Below, one piece after another: positions 50,220 to 59,662 of a stretch of DNA of 64,000 nucleotides. Source of the stretch: Paenibacillus radicis (ex Gao et al. 2016) (GTDB taxonomy: Bacteria; Bacillota; Bacilli; Paenibacillales; Paenibacillaceae); assembly GCF_014641555.1 (NCBI RefSeq), contig NZ_BMHY01000001.1:903678-967677 (forward strand), in the 5' to 3' direction. Under the pieces are notes generated by a model. It saw only the letters and a program-made list of their open reading frames with translations, ran no database searches and was not told where the DNA came from. The position numbers were made by a program, and so were the translations under genes. The number at the start of each line of letters is the position of its first letter. Within the stretch, counting starts at the first letter, position 1.

Positions 50220-50245
50220 ATCCGGCCAATGAGCCGGATTTTTTT
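50220..50245 (+). terminator. intrinsic terminator
   Basis: ATCCGGC / CAATGA loop / GCCGGAT (50220-50239), then T residues. Confidence 0.88.
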
Positions 50246-50290
50246 GTATCTTGCTTAAAATTGTTGATCTTTATCGTTTTGGATTCTATA

Positions 50291-50332
50291 AAACGATCGC
50301 TTCCATTTAGGTGGAGGCGATCGTTTCTATTT
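50291..50332 (-). terminator. terminator of the alcohol dehydrogenase gene (bidirectional)
   Basis: AAACGATCGCTTCCA (50291-50305) pairs with TGGAGGCGATCGTTT (50312-50326), one G-T pair; T-rich on both sides. Confidence 0.8.
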
Positions 50333-51345
50333 TACTCTAAAGAAATGCAAATTTTTCCGAAGTAATCTTTGTCTTCTAAATATTTAAATGCATCAACTGC
50401 ATTCGCAAATGAAAATACGCGATCAATGACAGGATAAAGAGCATTATATTTAATAGCGCGATTCATCGCTTCGAACATATCGCGATTACCAGTTCTAACT
50501 CCATGAAGCCGTACTTTTCTTGTGAAAATAGGTAAAAGTGAGAGATTTTCAACTTCCTTGCCCGATAAAGCACCAATCAGATTAATTTGTCCATTTTGTC
50601 GTACTGCTTCGATTGAACGATTCAATGTGGAACCGCTAACTTCAATAATAAGATCGGCACCCCGATTATTTGTATACTCTAGGACGGCTTTCTCCCAATC
50701 AGGAGTTGTCTTATAGTTAATGGTATGATTAGCTCCTAAGGCCTTCGCTTTCTCTAGTTTATCATCGCTGCTGGATGTAATAATAACATTGGCGCCAGAG
50801 AATTTGGCAAACTGCAAGGCAAATATGGATACACCGCCAGTACCTTGAATCACAACAGTATCTCCAGCTTTAACTTTTCCATCTTCAACTACTGCATGCC
50901 AGGCTGTAACTGCAGCACAAGGTAATGAGGCTGCCTCCACATAAGATAAATGTTCAGGAATACGAACTAACCCTTCTTGTGATAACACGACATATTCAGC
51001 AAGCAATCCATCTAATGATCCGCCAAGTTCACCATCATTGTATTCCGGTGACATCTCCCCAGTAATCCACTTTTGATTGAATATCCCGGCAACTCGATCA
51101 CCAATTTGAAATTTGTCAGCCTCTTCTCCTAAAGCAATAATCTCCCCGGCTCCATCTGATCCAGGTATGAAGGGGGCCGTTGACTGATTATTGAAGTAGC
51201 CATTTAGTGCAGGAATATCTCTTGCATTAAGGGAAACTGCTCTCATGCGGATCAGAACTTCGTTTTTGCCAGGAGTAGGTACCTGAAGATCAACTTGTTT
51301 CAAATAATCAATGCCAAGTCCATCTTTAATAACATATGCTTTCAT
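50332..51345 (-). CDS. medium-chain dehydrogenase/quinone oxidoreductase family protein
   Basis: A 337-residue NAD(P)H-dependent oxidoreductase of the zinc-free MDR type. GroES-like N-terminal domain with GSDGAGEIIALG near 64-75, then the Rossmann domain with VVIQGTGGVSIFALQFAKFSGANVI (about 165-189) and TSSSDDKLEKAKALGA. The zinc ligands of true alcohol dehydrogenases are not evident. The LysR gene is divergent and the two share a 130-base AT-rich spacer, so it is the likely target of that regulator. Confidence 0.88.
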   Translation of the reverse strand: MKAYVIKDGLGIDYLKQVDLQVPTPGKNEVLIRMRAVSLNARDIPALNGYFNNQSTAPFIPGSDGAGEIIALGEEADKFQIGDRVAGIFNQKWITGEMSPEYNDGELGGSLDGLLAEYVVLSQEGLVRIPEHLSYVEAASLPCAAVTAWHAVVEDGKVKAGDTVVIQGTGGVSIFALQFAKFSGANVIITSSSDDKLEKAKALGANHTINYKTTPDWEKAVLEYTNNRGADLIIEVSGSTLNRSIEAVRQNGQINLIGALSGKEVENLSLLPIFTRKVRLHGVRTGNRDMFEAMNRAIKYNALYPVIDRVFSFANAVDAFKYLEDKDYFGKICISLE

Positions 51346-51474
51346 AATTATTTCTCCTTTATTATTGTATGAACTGGCAATAACTTTATCATTGACTATA
51401 CATAACGTCTAATACATAATTCGAATATTAATAATAAATACTAATTATGAATTGCGAATTGTGTGGAGGTAAAG

Positions 51475-52380
51475 ATGGAGTTAACTCAGTTGGAATATTT
51501 TCTTACAGTAGCACGTTATCAACATATGACAAGGGCTGCTAAGGCTCTATCCATTACGCAGCCTGCGCTTAGTCAGGCAATATCCAAATTAGAAAACGAG
51601 TTGGGCGTTCCATTATTTGAACGTAAAGGAAGGAATGTTCAACTGAGCCGTTATGGCTCAATGTTCTCCGAAAATGTCGAGCGAGCTATGCGGGAGTTGG
51701 AGCACGGAAAAAAAACGTTAGAGGAATGGTCGAATCCGGAGACAGGTCTAATTAGCATCGCCTTTCTCAATATTTTGGGAGCGGATCTTGTGCCTAAGCT
51801 TGTAAGGGATTACCAGAATATCTATCCCAAAATCAAATTTGAATTGGAACAGGGTAACCATGAGCTTATTGATGATGCTTTAAATCATGGAAAATTCGAT
51901 TTGATTATAACTTCTATGAAGCCTAAGTCCGAGGAATATAGCTGGATAACATTGGAGAAGGCCCCGCTTTATATTATCGTTTCTAATAATCATAGACTTG
52001 CTAACACATCAAATCTTAGCATTCATGAATTGAAAAATGAGAACTATATTGGACTGAAAAGCAGTTGCGGTCTAAAGGTTTTGCTGGACGCATGCATCAT
52101 CCGATCCGAAGCGGAATTGATTCAAGTTTATGAAGCAGAAGATTTGACTACTGTTGCAGGATTTGTTGCCGCCGGACTCGGTGTTTCGTTGGTGCCTAGA
52201 ACTGCAGGACTGCTGTTAGAGGGATTGACTTGGATACCCATCCAAGAAAAGCACTGGAATTGGGAGGTAGGGTTGCAGTGGCGAACTGACCAAAATCTAT
52301 CACCAGCAGTTAAAAAATTTATTGATTATGTAAAACGGACATCTGAAAAGAGTAATGAGTCGTTAGTTGAACTAAGCTGA
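51475..52380 (+). CDS. LysR-family transcriptional regulator
   Basis: A 301-residue regulator. The N-terminal wHTH (2-60) reads MELTQLEYFLTVARYQHMTRAAKALSITQPALSQAISKLE (typical LysR spacing), followed by a linker helix and a two-lobed effector domain (about 90-295). GGAGGT precedes ATG 51475. It most likely controls the divergent oxidoreductase gene in response to a small molecule. The shared spacer (51346-51474) contains AT-rich partial palindromes around ATAATTCGAATATTAAT (about 51416-51432). Confidence 0.9.
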   Translation: MELTQLEYFLTVARYQHMTRAAKALSITQPALSQAISKLENELGVPLFERKGRNVQLSRYGSMFSENVERAMRELEHGKKTLEEWSNPETGLISIAFLNILGADLVPKLVRDYQNIYPKIKFELEQGNHELIDDALNHGKFDLIITSMKPKSEEYSWITLEKAPLYIIVSNNHRLANTSNLSIHELKNENYIGLKSSCGLKVLLDACIIRSEAELIQVYEAEDLTTVAGFVAAGLGVSLVPRTAGLLLEGLTWIPIQEKHWNWEVGLQWRTDQNLSPAVKKFIDYVKRTSEKSNESLVELS

Positions 52381-52780
52381 ACGTCTACGAATAGTTTATC
52401 CATGTACAAACAGGTACGAATGAGACAAGCTGGCACACGATACCGTGTTGGACAAATTCCATGAATGAATTAATATTAAAAATGCTGCCACTATTAAAGA
52501 CTTGAGGTGGTCTGATATCTCTATATGAAACTGCTCAAGCACTCGCAATACGGAGTGCTTTTTCTAATGTGTAAAATAATCAGGATATTTAAAGTGGAGT
52601 GGAGCAGAGCGATCATACCGCTTAAAATCATAACAATTATTTATTAATTAAATTCATAAGGCGAATTAGACGCTAATTCTCCTCAATGATAAAGTTAAGC
52701 CCAGAAACAATCTTATTCACTCGCCGGTAATCCTATTTTATTGGCGAATACAATGGATTGACTAAATAAGGAGGGAAAAA
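52381..52780. other. intergenic stretch with a terminator
   Basis: Four hundred bases without a supported gene. It holds a terminator, AAGCACTC (52537-52544) with GAGTGCTT (52553-52560) plus T residues, and further on a TCGCC/GGCGA stem (about 52719-52745) shortly before the next ribosome-binding site. Short frames such as one at about 52464 have no ribosome-binding site. Confidence 0.5.
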
Positions 52781-53227
52781 ATGACAACTCTAGATCAACT
52801 TAATGATATGGAAGAACTCAAGCGGGTCATGGCACGCTATGCCCGATATGGTGATACACAGAATTGGGAAGAATTCCGCAAGCTTTTTACCGAAGATGCG
52901 GTATTCTCCTTCGAGGCTATGCCTCGGGCAACTAAAGATGAACCACAGAGCGGCCATTTCACAGAGGGGCGCGATGCATTCATTGGGGGAATGGGTGAAC
53001 TGCTTAAGGGGGTTCAGACCTATCACAATATGTATCTTCCGGACATTAATATTACTGGGCCAACGACCGCAACCGTCATCTGGGGCCTCCACGATCTCGT
53101 GAAGCTGCCAACCTGCATATTCAATGGCTACGGCCACATCCACCAAGACTATGTTAAGGTCGATGGACAATGGAAAATTATCAAGAGCCATACTTCACGC
53201 ACCTTTGTCGAGGAACAATGGCTTTGA
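52781..53227 (+). CDS. SnoaL/NTF2-like protein
   Basis: A 148-residue cone-fold protein of the SnoaL_4 class, used as an isomerase, dehydratase or carrier in small-molecule metabolism. Typical pattern: [31 protein letters not shown] near 12-42 (split in halves), then [10 protein letters not shown], and [18 protein letters not shown] at the end. TAAGGAGGG precedes the ATG. It lies 25 bases before a flavin-dependent oxidoreductase gene, so the two probably act on one substrate. Confidence 0.85.
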   Translation: MTTLDQLNDMEELKRVMARYARYGDTQNWEEFRKLFTEDAVFSFEAMPRATKDEPQSGHFTEGRDAFIGGMGELLKGVQTYHNMYLPDINITGPTTATVIWGLHDLVKLPTCIFNGYGHIHQDYVKVDGQWKIIKSHTSRTFVEEQWL

Positions 53228-53252
53228 GATTAATAGGAGGAGCAGAGACTTT

Positions 53253-54251
53253 ATGACAACATGTAAAACATCTCTTTCCATTATGGATGCCACTGGGGTA
53301 ATAAACGGCGAAACACCGACGGATACGTTTCACAATTCCGTTGATTTGGCGCAGCATGCTGAGAAATGGGGATATCGTCGCTTCTGGCTTACTGAACATC
53401 ACAACATGCCGCATATCGCTAGTGCGGCAACTTCGATTGTGATTGGACATATCGCAGCTAATACTAACACGATTCGTGTCGGCTCTGGAGGCATAATGCT
53501 GCCAAATCATGCGCCATTGGCAATTGCCGAACAATTCGGCACGCTGGAATCGCTGTTCCCAGGGCGTATTGACCTCGGACTAGGCCGTGCACCCGGAGCG
53601 GAGCAATCTGTTTCGCGTGTACTGCGCCGAGGCTCGTTAAGTGACGATTTTCCCGAGCAGGTAAATGAACTTCGCTCCTACCTGAATCCGACTCTTGGAG
53701 GCGCAATGCCTGGGGTAAGAGCTATACCTGGAGAGGGCCTTGATATTCCGATTATTATACTTGGTTCCAGTGACTACGGAGCTAAACTGGCTGCACAGCT
53801 TGGACTGCCATTTTCATTTGGTGGACATTTCTCCCCTGAGTATGTACTTCCGGCGTTGGAGCTATATCGTCGTAATTTCCGTCCTTCGCTGGTATTAGAT
53901 AGACCTTATGTCATTCTAGCTATCAATGCAGTAGTAGCTCCTACAGATAAAGAGGCGGAGTGGTTGTTCACGACGGCAGAACAGGAGTTTTTGAACGTTA
54001 TTCGCGGTAATCATGATGCTTTACTCCAGCCTCCTACAGATATCGATGCTCTGTGGAATCAACAGGAGAAGGCAGTTATACGCGGCAGAATGCTTCCCTA
54101 CGCTGCCATTGGCAGTCCAGACACCGTTAAGGGCAGACTTAAGTGGATTTTAGAGCAAACACAGGTAGATGAACTTATGATTAGCGGAATGCTATACAAT
54201 CATGAAGCTAGGCTCCGCTCATACAAATTGCTGGCCGACCTGTTCTACTAA
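53253..54251 (+). CDS. LLM-class flavin-dependent oxidoreductase (luciferase-like)
   Basis: A 332-residue TIM-barrel FMN or F420-type monooxygenase of the bacterial luciferase family, here closest in pattern to the YwcH/YddN group: [22 protein letters not shown] (about 28-49), [20 protein letters not shown] and [23 protein letters not shown] precedes ATG 53253; an upstream open frame overlaps the NTF2-like gene and has no site. FMNH2 with oxygen is the likely chemistry; the substrate is unknown. Confidence 0.9.
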   Translation: MTTCKTSLSIMDATGVINGETPTDTFHNSVDLAQHAEKWGYRRFWLTEHHNMPHIASAATSIVIGHIAANTNTIRVGSGGIMLPNHAPLAIAEQFGTLESLFPGRIDLGLGRAPGAEQSVSRVLRRGSLSDDFPEQVNELRSYLNPTLGGAMPGVRAIPGEGLDIPIIILGSSDYGAKLAAQLGLPFSFGGHFSPEYVLPALELYRRNFRPSLVLDRPYVILAINAVVAPTDKEAEWLFTTAEQEFLNVIRGNHDALLQPPTDIDALWNQQEKAVIRGRMLPYAAIGSPDTVKGRLKWILEQTQVDELMISGMLYNHEARLRSYKLLADLFY

Positions 54252-54463
54252 GCAGCTTGATACGTTTTTGTGAGAAGCATTTCCTTGTTTTGTATAAGAT
54301 AATATTTCAAACTAGCAGAGCAATGGCAACCTCTAGAAATCTTCAGATATATTAATGAACAATTTAAGTGTTGAGATCACTTATTAAAAAAAGAAAATCA
54401 GTATGTTTTATTGCCGGACAATCACTATCATTTAAACCAATTTGTATACTATGGATTGAAGGC

Positions 54464-54491
54464 TTGCTTTTATTCAAGACTCATGTATTAT
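54464..54491 (+). promoter_or_regulatory. possible promoter of the aldo/keto reductase gene
   Basis: TTGCTT (54464-54469), 16-base spacer, TATTAT (54486-54491). The rest of the 290-base gap (54252-54543) is AT-rich without other features. Confidence 0.4.
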
Positions 54492-54543
54492 TAAATCAAA
54501 TTCCCGGCACAAACAGAAGGTCGGAACTATGGGAGGAATGACA

Positions 54544-55521
54544 TTGAACTACACGAGGCTAGGTGGAACCGGATTGGAAGTGTCTAAGCTTTGCTTAGGA
54601 TGTATGAGCTACGGTGTGTCCGATAGAGGGACACATTCTTGGACTTTGGATGAAGAGACGAGCCGTCCTTTTATCCGCAAAGCGCTGGAACTGGGAATCA
54701 ACTTCTTCGACACGGCCAATGTCTATTCCGACGGAACGAGTGAGGAAATCGTCGGTCGTGCCTTGAAAGATTTTGCGCTGCGCGAGGATGTCGTTATTGC
54801 AACTAAAGTACATGGTCGTATGAGACCGGGTCCGAATGGTGCAGGCCTATCCCGTAAGTCAATTCTCGCTGAAGTAGACAACAGCCTGCGAAGATTAGGT
54901 ACCGATTATATCGATCTGTATCAAATTCACCGGTGGGACAATCACACTCCGATTGAAGAAACGATGGAAGCACTTCACGATATCGTCAAAGCAGGGAAAG
55001 CCCGCTACATTGGAGCTTCATCGATGTTCGCTTGGCAGTTTCTAAAGGCGCAGCATACGGCAGAGATACATGGCTGGACGAAATTCATCAGCATGCAAAA
55101 TCATTTAAACCTGCTGTATAGAGAAGAAGAGCGTGAAATGCTCCCGCTCTGCGATGATCTCGGTGTCGGTGTCCTGCCGTGGAGTCCACTGGCACGAGGC
55201 CGCTTAACTCGCGATTGGGACGAGACAAGCGCACGCTCGGAGAACGATGTATTTGGCCAAACACTGTATGCTTCCACTATCGATGCGGATCGCCAAATCG
55301 TAGAGCAGCTTGGAAAAATCGCTGCCGAACGCGAAGTGGAAAAGGCCCAAGTCGCTTTAGCTTGGGTGCTCAGTAAATCCGTTGTGACCTCCCCGATTAT
55401 CGGAGCAACGAAGCCTCATCATCTTGACGATGCCATTGCTGCACTAACACTAACTTTAACGCCAGAAGAGCTTACCTCGCTGGAAGGGCCGTATGTCCCT
55501 CACCCTGTATTGGGGTTCTAA
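54544..55521 (+). CDS. aldo/keto reductase
   Basis: NADPH-dependent aldehyde or ketone reductase with a TIM-barrel fold. Motifs: GTGLEVSKLCLGCMSYG (start region), FFDTANVYSDGTSEEIVGRAL (Asp and Tyr of the tetrad; about 55-75), IATKVHG (Lys) and YQIHRWDNHTPIEE (His). TTG 54544 is preferred as start because GGGAGG ends six bases upstream and family members begin at this point; ATG 54529 and 54538 are alternatives. About 326 residues. A strong terminator follows. Confidence 0.9.
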   Translation: MNYTRLGGTGLEVSKLCLGCMSYGVSDRGTHSWTLDEETSRPFIRKALELGINFFDTANVYSDGTSEEIVGRALKDFALREDVVIATKVHGRMRPGPNGAGLSRKSILAEVDNSLRRLGTDYIDLYQIHRWDNHTPIEETMEALHDIVKAGKARYIGASSMFAWQFLKAQHTAEIHGWTKFISMQNHLNLLYREEEREMLPLCDDLGVGVLPWSPLARGRLTRDWDETSARSENDVFGQTLYASTIDADRQIVEQLGKIAAEREVEKAQVALAWVLSKSVVTSPIIGATKPHHLDDAIAALTLTLTPEELTSLEGPYVPHPVLGF

Positions 55522-55596
55522 AGGTGCGATGACTATCATTGGGGGATCAGAATTGTAAGGATCCCATCAATTAACTCTGCCTCTTTAGCTTAATGG

Positions 55597-55641
55597 AAAA
55601 ACGATCCCCCAGGCAGAGGAGTGCCTTGGGGATCGTTTTTT
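55597..55641. terminator. strong terminator between the aldo/keto reductase and MFS genes
   Basis: AAAACGATCCCC..AGGCA (55597-55614) pairs with TGCCTTGGGGATCGTTTT (55622-55639) with one mismatch; T run follows. Confidence 0.88.
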
Positions 55642-55721
55642 GCGCTTGGCAGTATCACTTTTAGAAACACGATCGTAAAGTTGTAATAATCACTTGGCTC
55701 TCAGTCAAACCTAGCGAAATT

Positions 55722-57206
55722 TTACAACCTCCTGGATCGGACTCCTATCCATTCCATGGCAAGTGAGGTCAGGACTAAAAATACGATCAATCCAATCAAG
55801 ACAAAAGATAAAGATTCGTCAAAGGCAACGCGTCCTGCCGTCTTTAAGAGCTCTGACGCATGGGCTGGCAAATTTTCCGCAAAGAACAGTGTTTCATCCA
55901 GACTGTCTTTTACATTAGCTGGTACTTGGATTCCTTTAGGAATATTCATGCTCAGTGTGTACATTAGACCGGATAAGCTACCTACAATGGCAATACCAGT
56001 TGCCCCTCCTACTTCATAGGCTACATTTTCAATTGATGCTGCCATTCCCGCTTTTTCAGGTGGTGCAGAGCTCATGATGGAATGTGAAGCGGCTGTCATG
56101 CCTGCTCCCAATCCTCCCCCCAATAGAGCCAGTCCAATGATTTGACCCAAAATTCCGGCATCAAATTGCAAGAGATAAATGATTGTTCCTGCGGCACCAA
56201 TAAGAAGGGAGACACTCATGATGCGTATCACATTGTAACGATGCATCATCTTTCCGACTAGCGGCCCCGCGACAAAAGCTGCAGCCGGTATGCTAAATGT
56301 AATGAATCCCGCTTGCAGCGGACTTAATTGTTCCACCAGCTGAAGCCGCTGAGTTACGATATACTGAATGCCAAGTTGTCCAAAGAAGCCGACTGCAGCT
56401 GTAATACATCCTACAGTAAAGGGGGATATTTTAAAAAGCGACAAGTCAAGCAATGGTTTGGAGCTTCTCAACATGCGGCGAATAAAGATCAATAATACGA
56501 CAATTCCGATAATGGCGCTAACTGAAGCAAGCTGCGGAGATCCATCGCGTTTTGCAAATTCTTTGATGGCAAAAACAATTGTTACCATCGAAATCATAAT
56601 CTGAACGGAGCCGGTAATATCCCATTTTCTATCCTTGTTGCCCTCATGACTGGGGACATATATTAGAGTCAAAATAAATGCCAAGATTGCGATTGGTATA
56701 TTAATCAAAAAGGCGGCGCCCCACCAGTAGTGCTGTACAAGAAATCCGCCTACGATTGGGCCAATCCCCGCCCCTCCGGAGGCAATAGCGGCCCAAATCC
56801 CTATTGCGAGTCCAAGCTCGCGCGAATCGGTAAAGGTCACTCTAATGATGGACAATGTAGCAGGCATCATCATTGATGCTCCAATCGCAAGAAGCACCCG
56901 CCCCACTATAAGTACAGTCGGGTTTGGAGCAAATGCTGATAAAAGGGATGTTGCAGTAAAAGCAAGCAATCCAATAGCAAATATTTTTTTGTGGCCGTAG
57001 CGATCTCCCAGCGTCCCCATCGCTGGAAGCAGGCCTGCCATAATGAGCGAATAGCCGTTCAGAATCCATAATTTTTCTGATGCCGACGCGCCAAGGTCAT
57101 GGGTTAAGCTTGGTAAAGCTGTATAAAGGATCGTCGAATCCATGACAATGAGCAAAAGTGCACTCGATACGACGCCCAAAATAAGCCACTGTTTGAAATT
57201 AAACAT
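55722..57206 (-). CDS. MFS drug efflux transporter, DHA2 (14-helix) family
   Basis: A 494-residue proton-driven exporter of the EmrB/QacA type with 14 predicted helices. Motif D1 is seen as VMDSTILYTALPSL near 22-35, motif A as GTLGDRYGHKKIF near 64-76, and motif C-like glycine-rich IASGGAGIGPIVGGF near 139-153. The start is 57206 (MFNFKQW) behind GGAGGG; the ATG at 57224 lies before that site. Transcribed divergently from a MerR regulator; the promoter has the stretched 19-base spacer typical of MerR-activated genes. Confidence 0.92.
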   Translation of the reverse strand: MFNFKQWLILGVVSSALLLIVMDSTILYTALPSLTHDLGASASEKLWILNGYSLIMAGLLPAMGTLGDRYGHKKIFAIGLLAFTATSLLSAFAPNPTVLIVGRVLLAIGASMMMPATLSIIRVTFTDSRELGLAIGIWAAIASGGAGIGPIVGGFLVQHYWWGAAFLINIPIAILAFILTLIYVPSHEGNKDRKWDITGSVQIMISMVTIVFAIKEFAKRDGSPQLASVSAIIGIVVLLIFIRRMLRSSKPLLDLSLFKISPFTVGCITAAVGFFGQLGIQYIVTQRLQLVEQLSPLQAGFITFSIPAAAFVAGPLVGKMMHRYNVIRIMSVSLLIGAAGTIIYLLQFDAGILGQIIGLALLGGGLGAGMTAASHSIMSSAPPEKAGMAASIENVAYEVGGATGIAIVGSLSGLMYTLSMNIPKGIQVPANVKDSLDETLFFAENLPAHASELLKTAGRVAFDESLSFVLIGLIVFLVLTSLAMEWIGVRSRRL

Positions 57207-57252
57207 CTGTGTGTTTCCCTCCATGTTCTTTTAATATAACTTTATGAAATTG

Positions 57253-57283
57253 ATTCTAAACTATCGGGTTACCCTATAGTCAA
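57253..57283 (-). promoter_or_regulatory. MerR-type promoter/operator of the MFS pump
   Basis: On the minus strand: -35 TTGACT (57278-57283), 19-base spacer, -10 TAGAAT (57253-57258). The spacer is filled by a dyad, ACTATAGGGT-a-ACCCGATAGT (57260-57280), with one mismatch between the arms. A 19-base spacer with a central dyad is the classic MerR/BmrR activation site. Confidence 0.85.
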
Positions 57284-57358
57284 AGCCTAATTCTCAGTGG
57301 TAAAATTTAGTAATATAAATATATGGTTTTTGAGACATTAAGTCAGGAGGAACAATTC

Positions 57359-58177
57359 GTGTCGGATAATGACAATAGATACTTCACAACTAGCGAAATG
57401 GCATCCATAAGCGGCGTGACAAAGCATACCCTTTTTCATTATGACGAGATAGGACTTTTAAAGCCCGAGTTCATTCACGCGAACGGGTACCGCTATTATT
57501 CGCTTAGGCAATCCTATATTTTGGATATTATTAGTGTTCTGAAAAAGGCAGGCAGCACACTGCAGGAGATCAAAGGGTATATTGAGAACCGGAACGGCCT
57601 GAAGCTCGAGAATCTGTTCAAACAGAAGCAGAATGATCTGGAGAGGGAACTACACAGAATCAAACGGATGCAGGTTATTATGCAAAATGCCATTCAAATG
57701 ACGAAGACATCAATGAAGGAGCTCCGGACTGAGCCATTAATAGAAGAATGTCAGGAGGAGTATTTGATTGCTACACCGCTTAAACAAGGCGATAGAATGG
57801 AAATTAATTCGAAGTTAAGTGAGCATCGAAAATATTGCGAGAAGAATTTGATTAATCATGAGTTTTTAACTTGGGCAATTGTAAGTAAAGAAACATTTGT
57901 ATCGGGCGGCTTCTCTTGGAGTTATGTTGCAAATAAGCTTAAAGCCCCTATAGCGAGAAATAGAATGATTACCAAGCCGAAAGGTTTGTATGTGGTTATG
58001 GATTATATAGGCTCTTACGAATCTTTGCCGGAAGCCTGCGTAATGATTAAAATGTTCATCGAGCGCAAAGGAATGAAGGTATGCGGAGATGTGTACATCA
58101 TGGACCTGCTGAATTATTTCTCCGAGATCGATTTTGATAGCTACGCAGTACGAATTTCAGTCGAAGTCTCGATTTAA
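57359..58177 (+). CDS. MerR-family multidrug-responsive regulator 1
   Basis: A 272-residue activator. N-terminal MerR wHTH (about 6-75: FTTSEMASISGVTKHTLFHYDEIGLLKPE), a long coiled helix (about 85-120) for dimerisation, and a C-terminal GyrI/BmrR-like ligand domain ending in VYIMDLLNYFSEIDFDSYAVRISVEV. GTG 57359 is the preferred start, since AGGAGG lies eight bases before it. Divergent from the MFS pump, like BmrR/BltR and their pumps in B. subtilis. A paralogue follows directly. Confidence 0.88.
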   Translation: MSDNDNRYFTTSEMASISGVTKHTLFHYDEIGLLKPEFIHANGYRYYSLRQSYILDIISVLKKAGSTLQEIKGYIENRNGLKLENLFKQKQNDLERELHRIKRMQVIMQNAIQMTKTSMKELRTEPLIEECQEEYLIATPLKQGDRMEINSKLSEHRKYCEKNLINHEFLTWAIVSKETFVSGGFSWSYVANKLKAPIARNRMITKPKGLYVVMDYIGSYESLPEACVMIKMFIERKGMKVCGDVYIMDLLNYFSEIDFDSYAVRISVEVSI

Positions 58178-58277
58178 CAACAGAAATAATGTTAATGGGG
58201 GAGGAGGCAATCGCAGATCTAACTGTGAAGAGTGGTTTTTCGCACCGTTAACTCCGAAAATGAAGGAGTGATGAATT

Positions 58278-59096
58278 TTGTCAAATATACAACCCCAGTT
58301 TTTTAGCACTAATGAGATGGCCAAAATATGCGGAGTCACGAAGCACACCCTCTTTCACTATGATGAGATTGGATTATTAAAACCTGAGTTTATTAACGAC
58401 AAGGGCTATCGTTATTACACTACTAAGCAATGCTACACTTTGGATATTATCAACGTACTCAAAAAAGCGGGAAGTTCCCTTGAAGAAATCAAACAATTTT
58501 TTGAAAATCATAATACAGAGAAGTTCGTAAATCTAGTTCAACAGAAACAGTGCGAGCTTGAAGTAGAGCAGCTAAAAATAAAACGCATGCAAAATTTTCT
58601 CAGGAGTGCAGTCGAGATATTGAAGAATGTGAAGAATGATTCGAGGGATACTCCAGTGATAGAGAGATGTGAAGCGTATTACTTTATCACGACGGCTGTG
58701 GGTGATCAAAGTAACGATCATGAATATGCTAAGAGACTAAGTGAGCATCGGGATTATTGCGAGAAAAACATTATTATGAATGAATTTTCATTGTGGTCGA
58801 TTATAAATAGGGATAACTTTATAGCTAGTAATTACTTTCCAAATTTTATAGCCAATAAACTAATTGTTCCAATGGATGGAGACAAGGTAGTGGTAAAACC
58901 CAAAGGCACTTACGTCGTAATGGATCATAAAGGATCATGTGAAACGAAATCTAGCACCTATTCGAAAATAAAACAATTCATTAAAGAAAAGGGGCTGATT
59001 ATAAGCGGGGATGTATATGAAGTGGAAATAATGAATCATCTCGCAGAAGAAAATCCGGATAAATATGTGATCAGAATTTTAGTAGGGGTCTCTTGA
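58278..59096 (+). CDS. MerR-family multidrug-responsive regulator 2
   Basis: A 272-residue paralogue of the gene just upstream, same length and domain order, with high identity in the DNA-binding part (GVTKHTLFHYDEIGLLKPEFI shared, cut here to its core) and more divergence in the ligand domain. TTG start at 58278 behind AAGGAGTG. The pair is a tandem duplication; the conserved DNA-reading head with a changed sensor suggests that both act at one site but answer to different compounds. Confidence 0.87.
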   Translation: MSNIQPQFFSTNEMAKICGVTKHTLFHYDEIGLLKPEFINDKGYRYYTTKQCYTLDIINVLKKAGSSLEEIKQFFENHNTEKFVNLVQQKQCELEVEQLKIKRMQNFLRSAVEILKNVKNDSRDTPVIERCEAYYFITTAVGDQSNDHEYAKRLSEHRDYCEKNIIMNEFSLWSIINRDNFIASNYFPNFIANKLIVPMDGDKVVVKPKGTYVVMDHKGSCETKSSTYSKIKQFIKEKGLIISGDVYEVEIMNHLAEENPDKYVIRILVGVS

Positions 59097-59338
59097 AAAT
59101 AAATATTTCGTTTATCGTCTATAATTTGCTTATTGTTTTTGAATTGGAGACAAAGATCGGCATCATTTATTGCTATTTACAACGGAACGTATATCTACTA
59201 CAGCGTAAACCGCGAAATAGCTTGTTGGAGTAATTTTTTTTTGATTTTATTTCTATGAATTTAGAAGTATAGAAATATTTTTAGTGGAGAGAGAAGTTTT
59301 ACTTTATAGGTCGAATACATTGAAAATTTATATGCTGG

Positions 59339-59403
59339 CTCCTTTTTTAGATAGGTCTGTTTACACAATTATTGTACTCAGAAAAAAAAAATAAATGTAG
59401 ACG
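59339..59403 (-). repeat. direct repeat copy A of the DUF3231 gene leader
   Basis: About 85 percent alike to 61482-61549 with a few small gaps; shared core TTAGATAGGTCTGT-y-TACACAA and ATTATTGT-r-CTCAG. Read on the minus strand it ends with AAAGGAGCC, a ribosome-binding site without a start codon behind it. It looks like the remaining 5' part of a lost duplicate gene. Confidence 0.8.
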
Positions 59404-59447
59404 CTTGGTAGTGGCCTATAAAGCTCGGGAAAGGGCATCTAGAATAA

Positions 59448-59594
59448 CAGGTTGCCGAATTTCTCGGTGAGGTGTTTGTTAAATACACGGAGCTCATCAT
59501 TATGCACCCTCGCATACAAACCTATATCGATCGCTTTGGGTCTAAAAGACAGTTACCTGAAAACGATATAAATGGTAATATAAGTTATTGGTAG
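59448..59594 (+). pseudogene. relic of a protein C-terminus
   Basis: A 48-codon frame reading QVAEFLGEVFVKYTELIIMH then PRIQTYIDRFGSKRQLPEND and a short tail to a stop. It has no start codon with a ribosome-binding site and is preceded by an in-frame stop. The composition is that of a real helical protein end. Family unknown. Confidence 0.35.
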
Positions 59595-59662
59595 GAGGTT
59601 GGTTAAATTGGTATGTTCATCAGATTTCATTTTGATGGCTTTTGCGAAAAGGGAGGGTTAGT

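Larger units (their letters stand above)
59097..59662. other. intergenic stretch with a decayed gene end and a duplicated leader
   Basis: About 565 AT-rich bases. It holds a copy of the DUF3231 leader (59339-59403) without its gene and the relic frame at 59448-59594. No promoter could be assigned to the following lipoprotein gene. Confidence 0.5.

Noticed and set aside
52455..52530. Possible transposase fragment after the LysR gene
   Set aside because: The short frames there have no recognisable motif and no terminal repeats are near.
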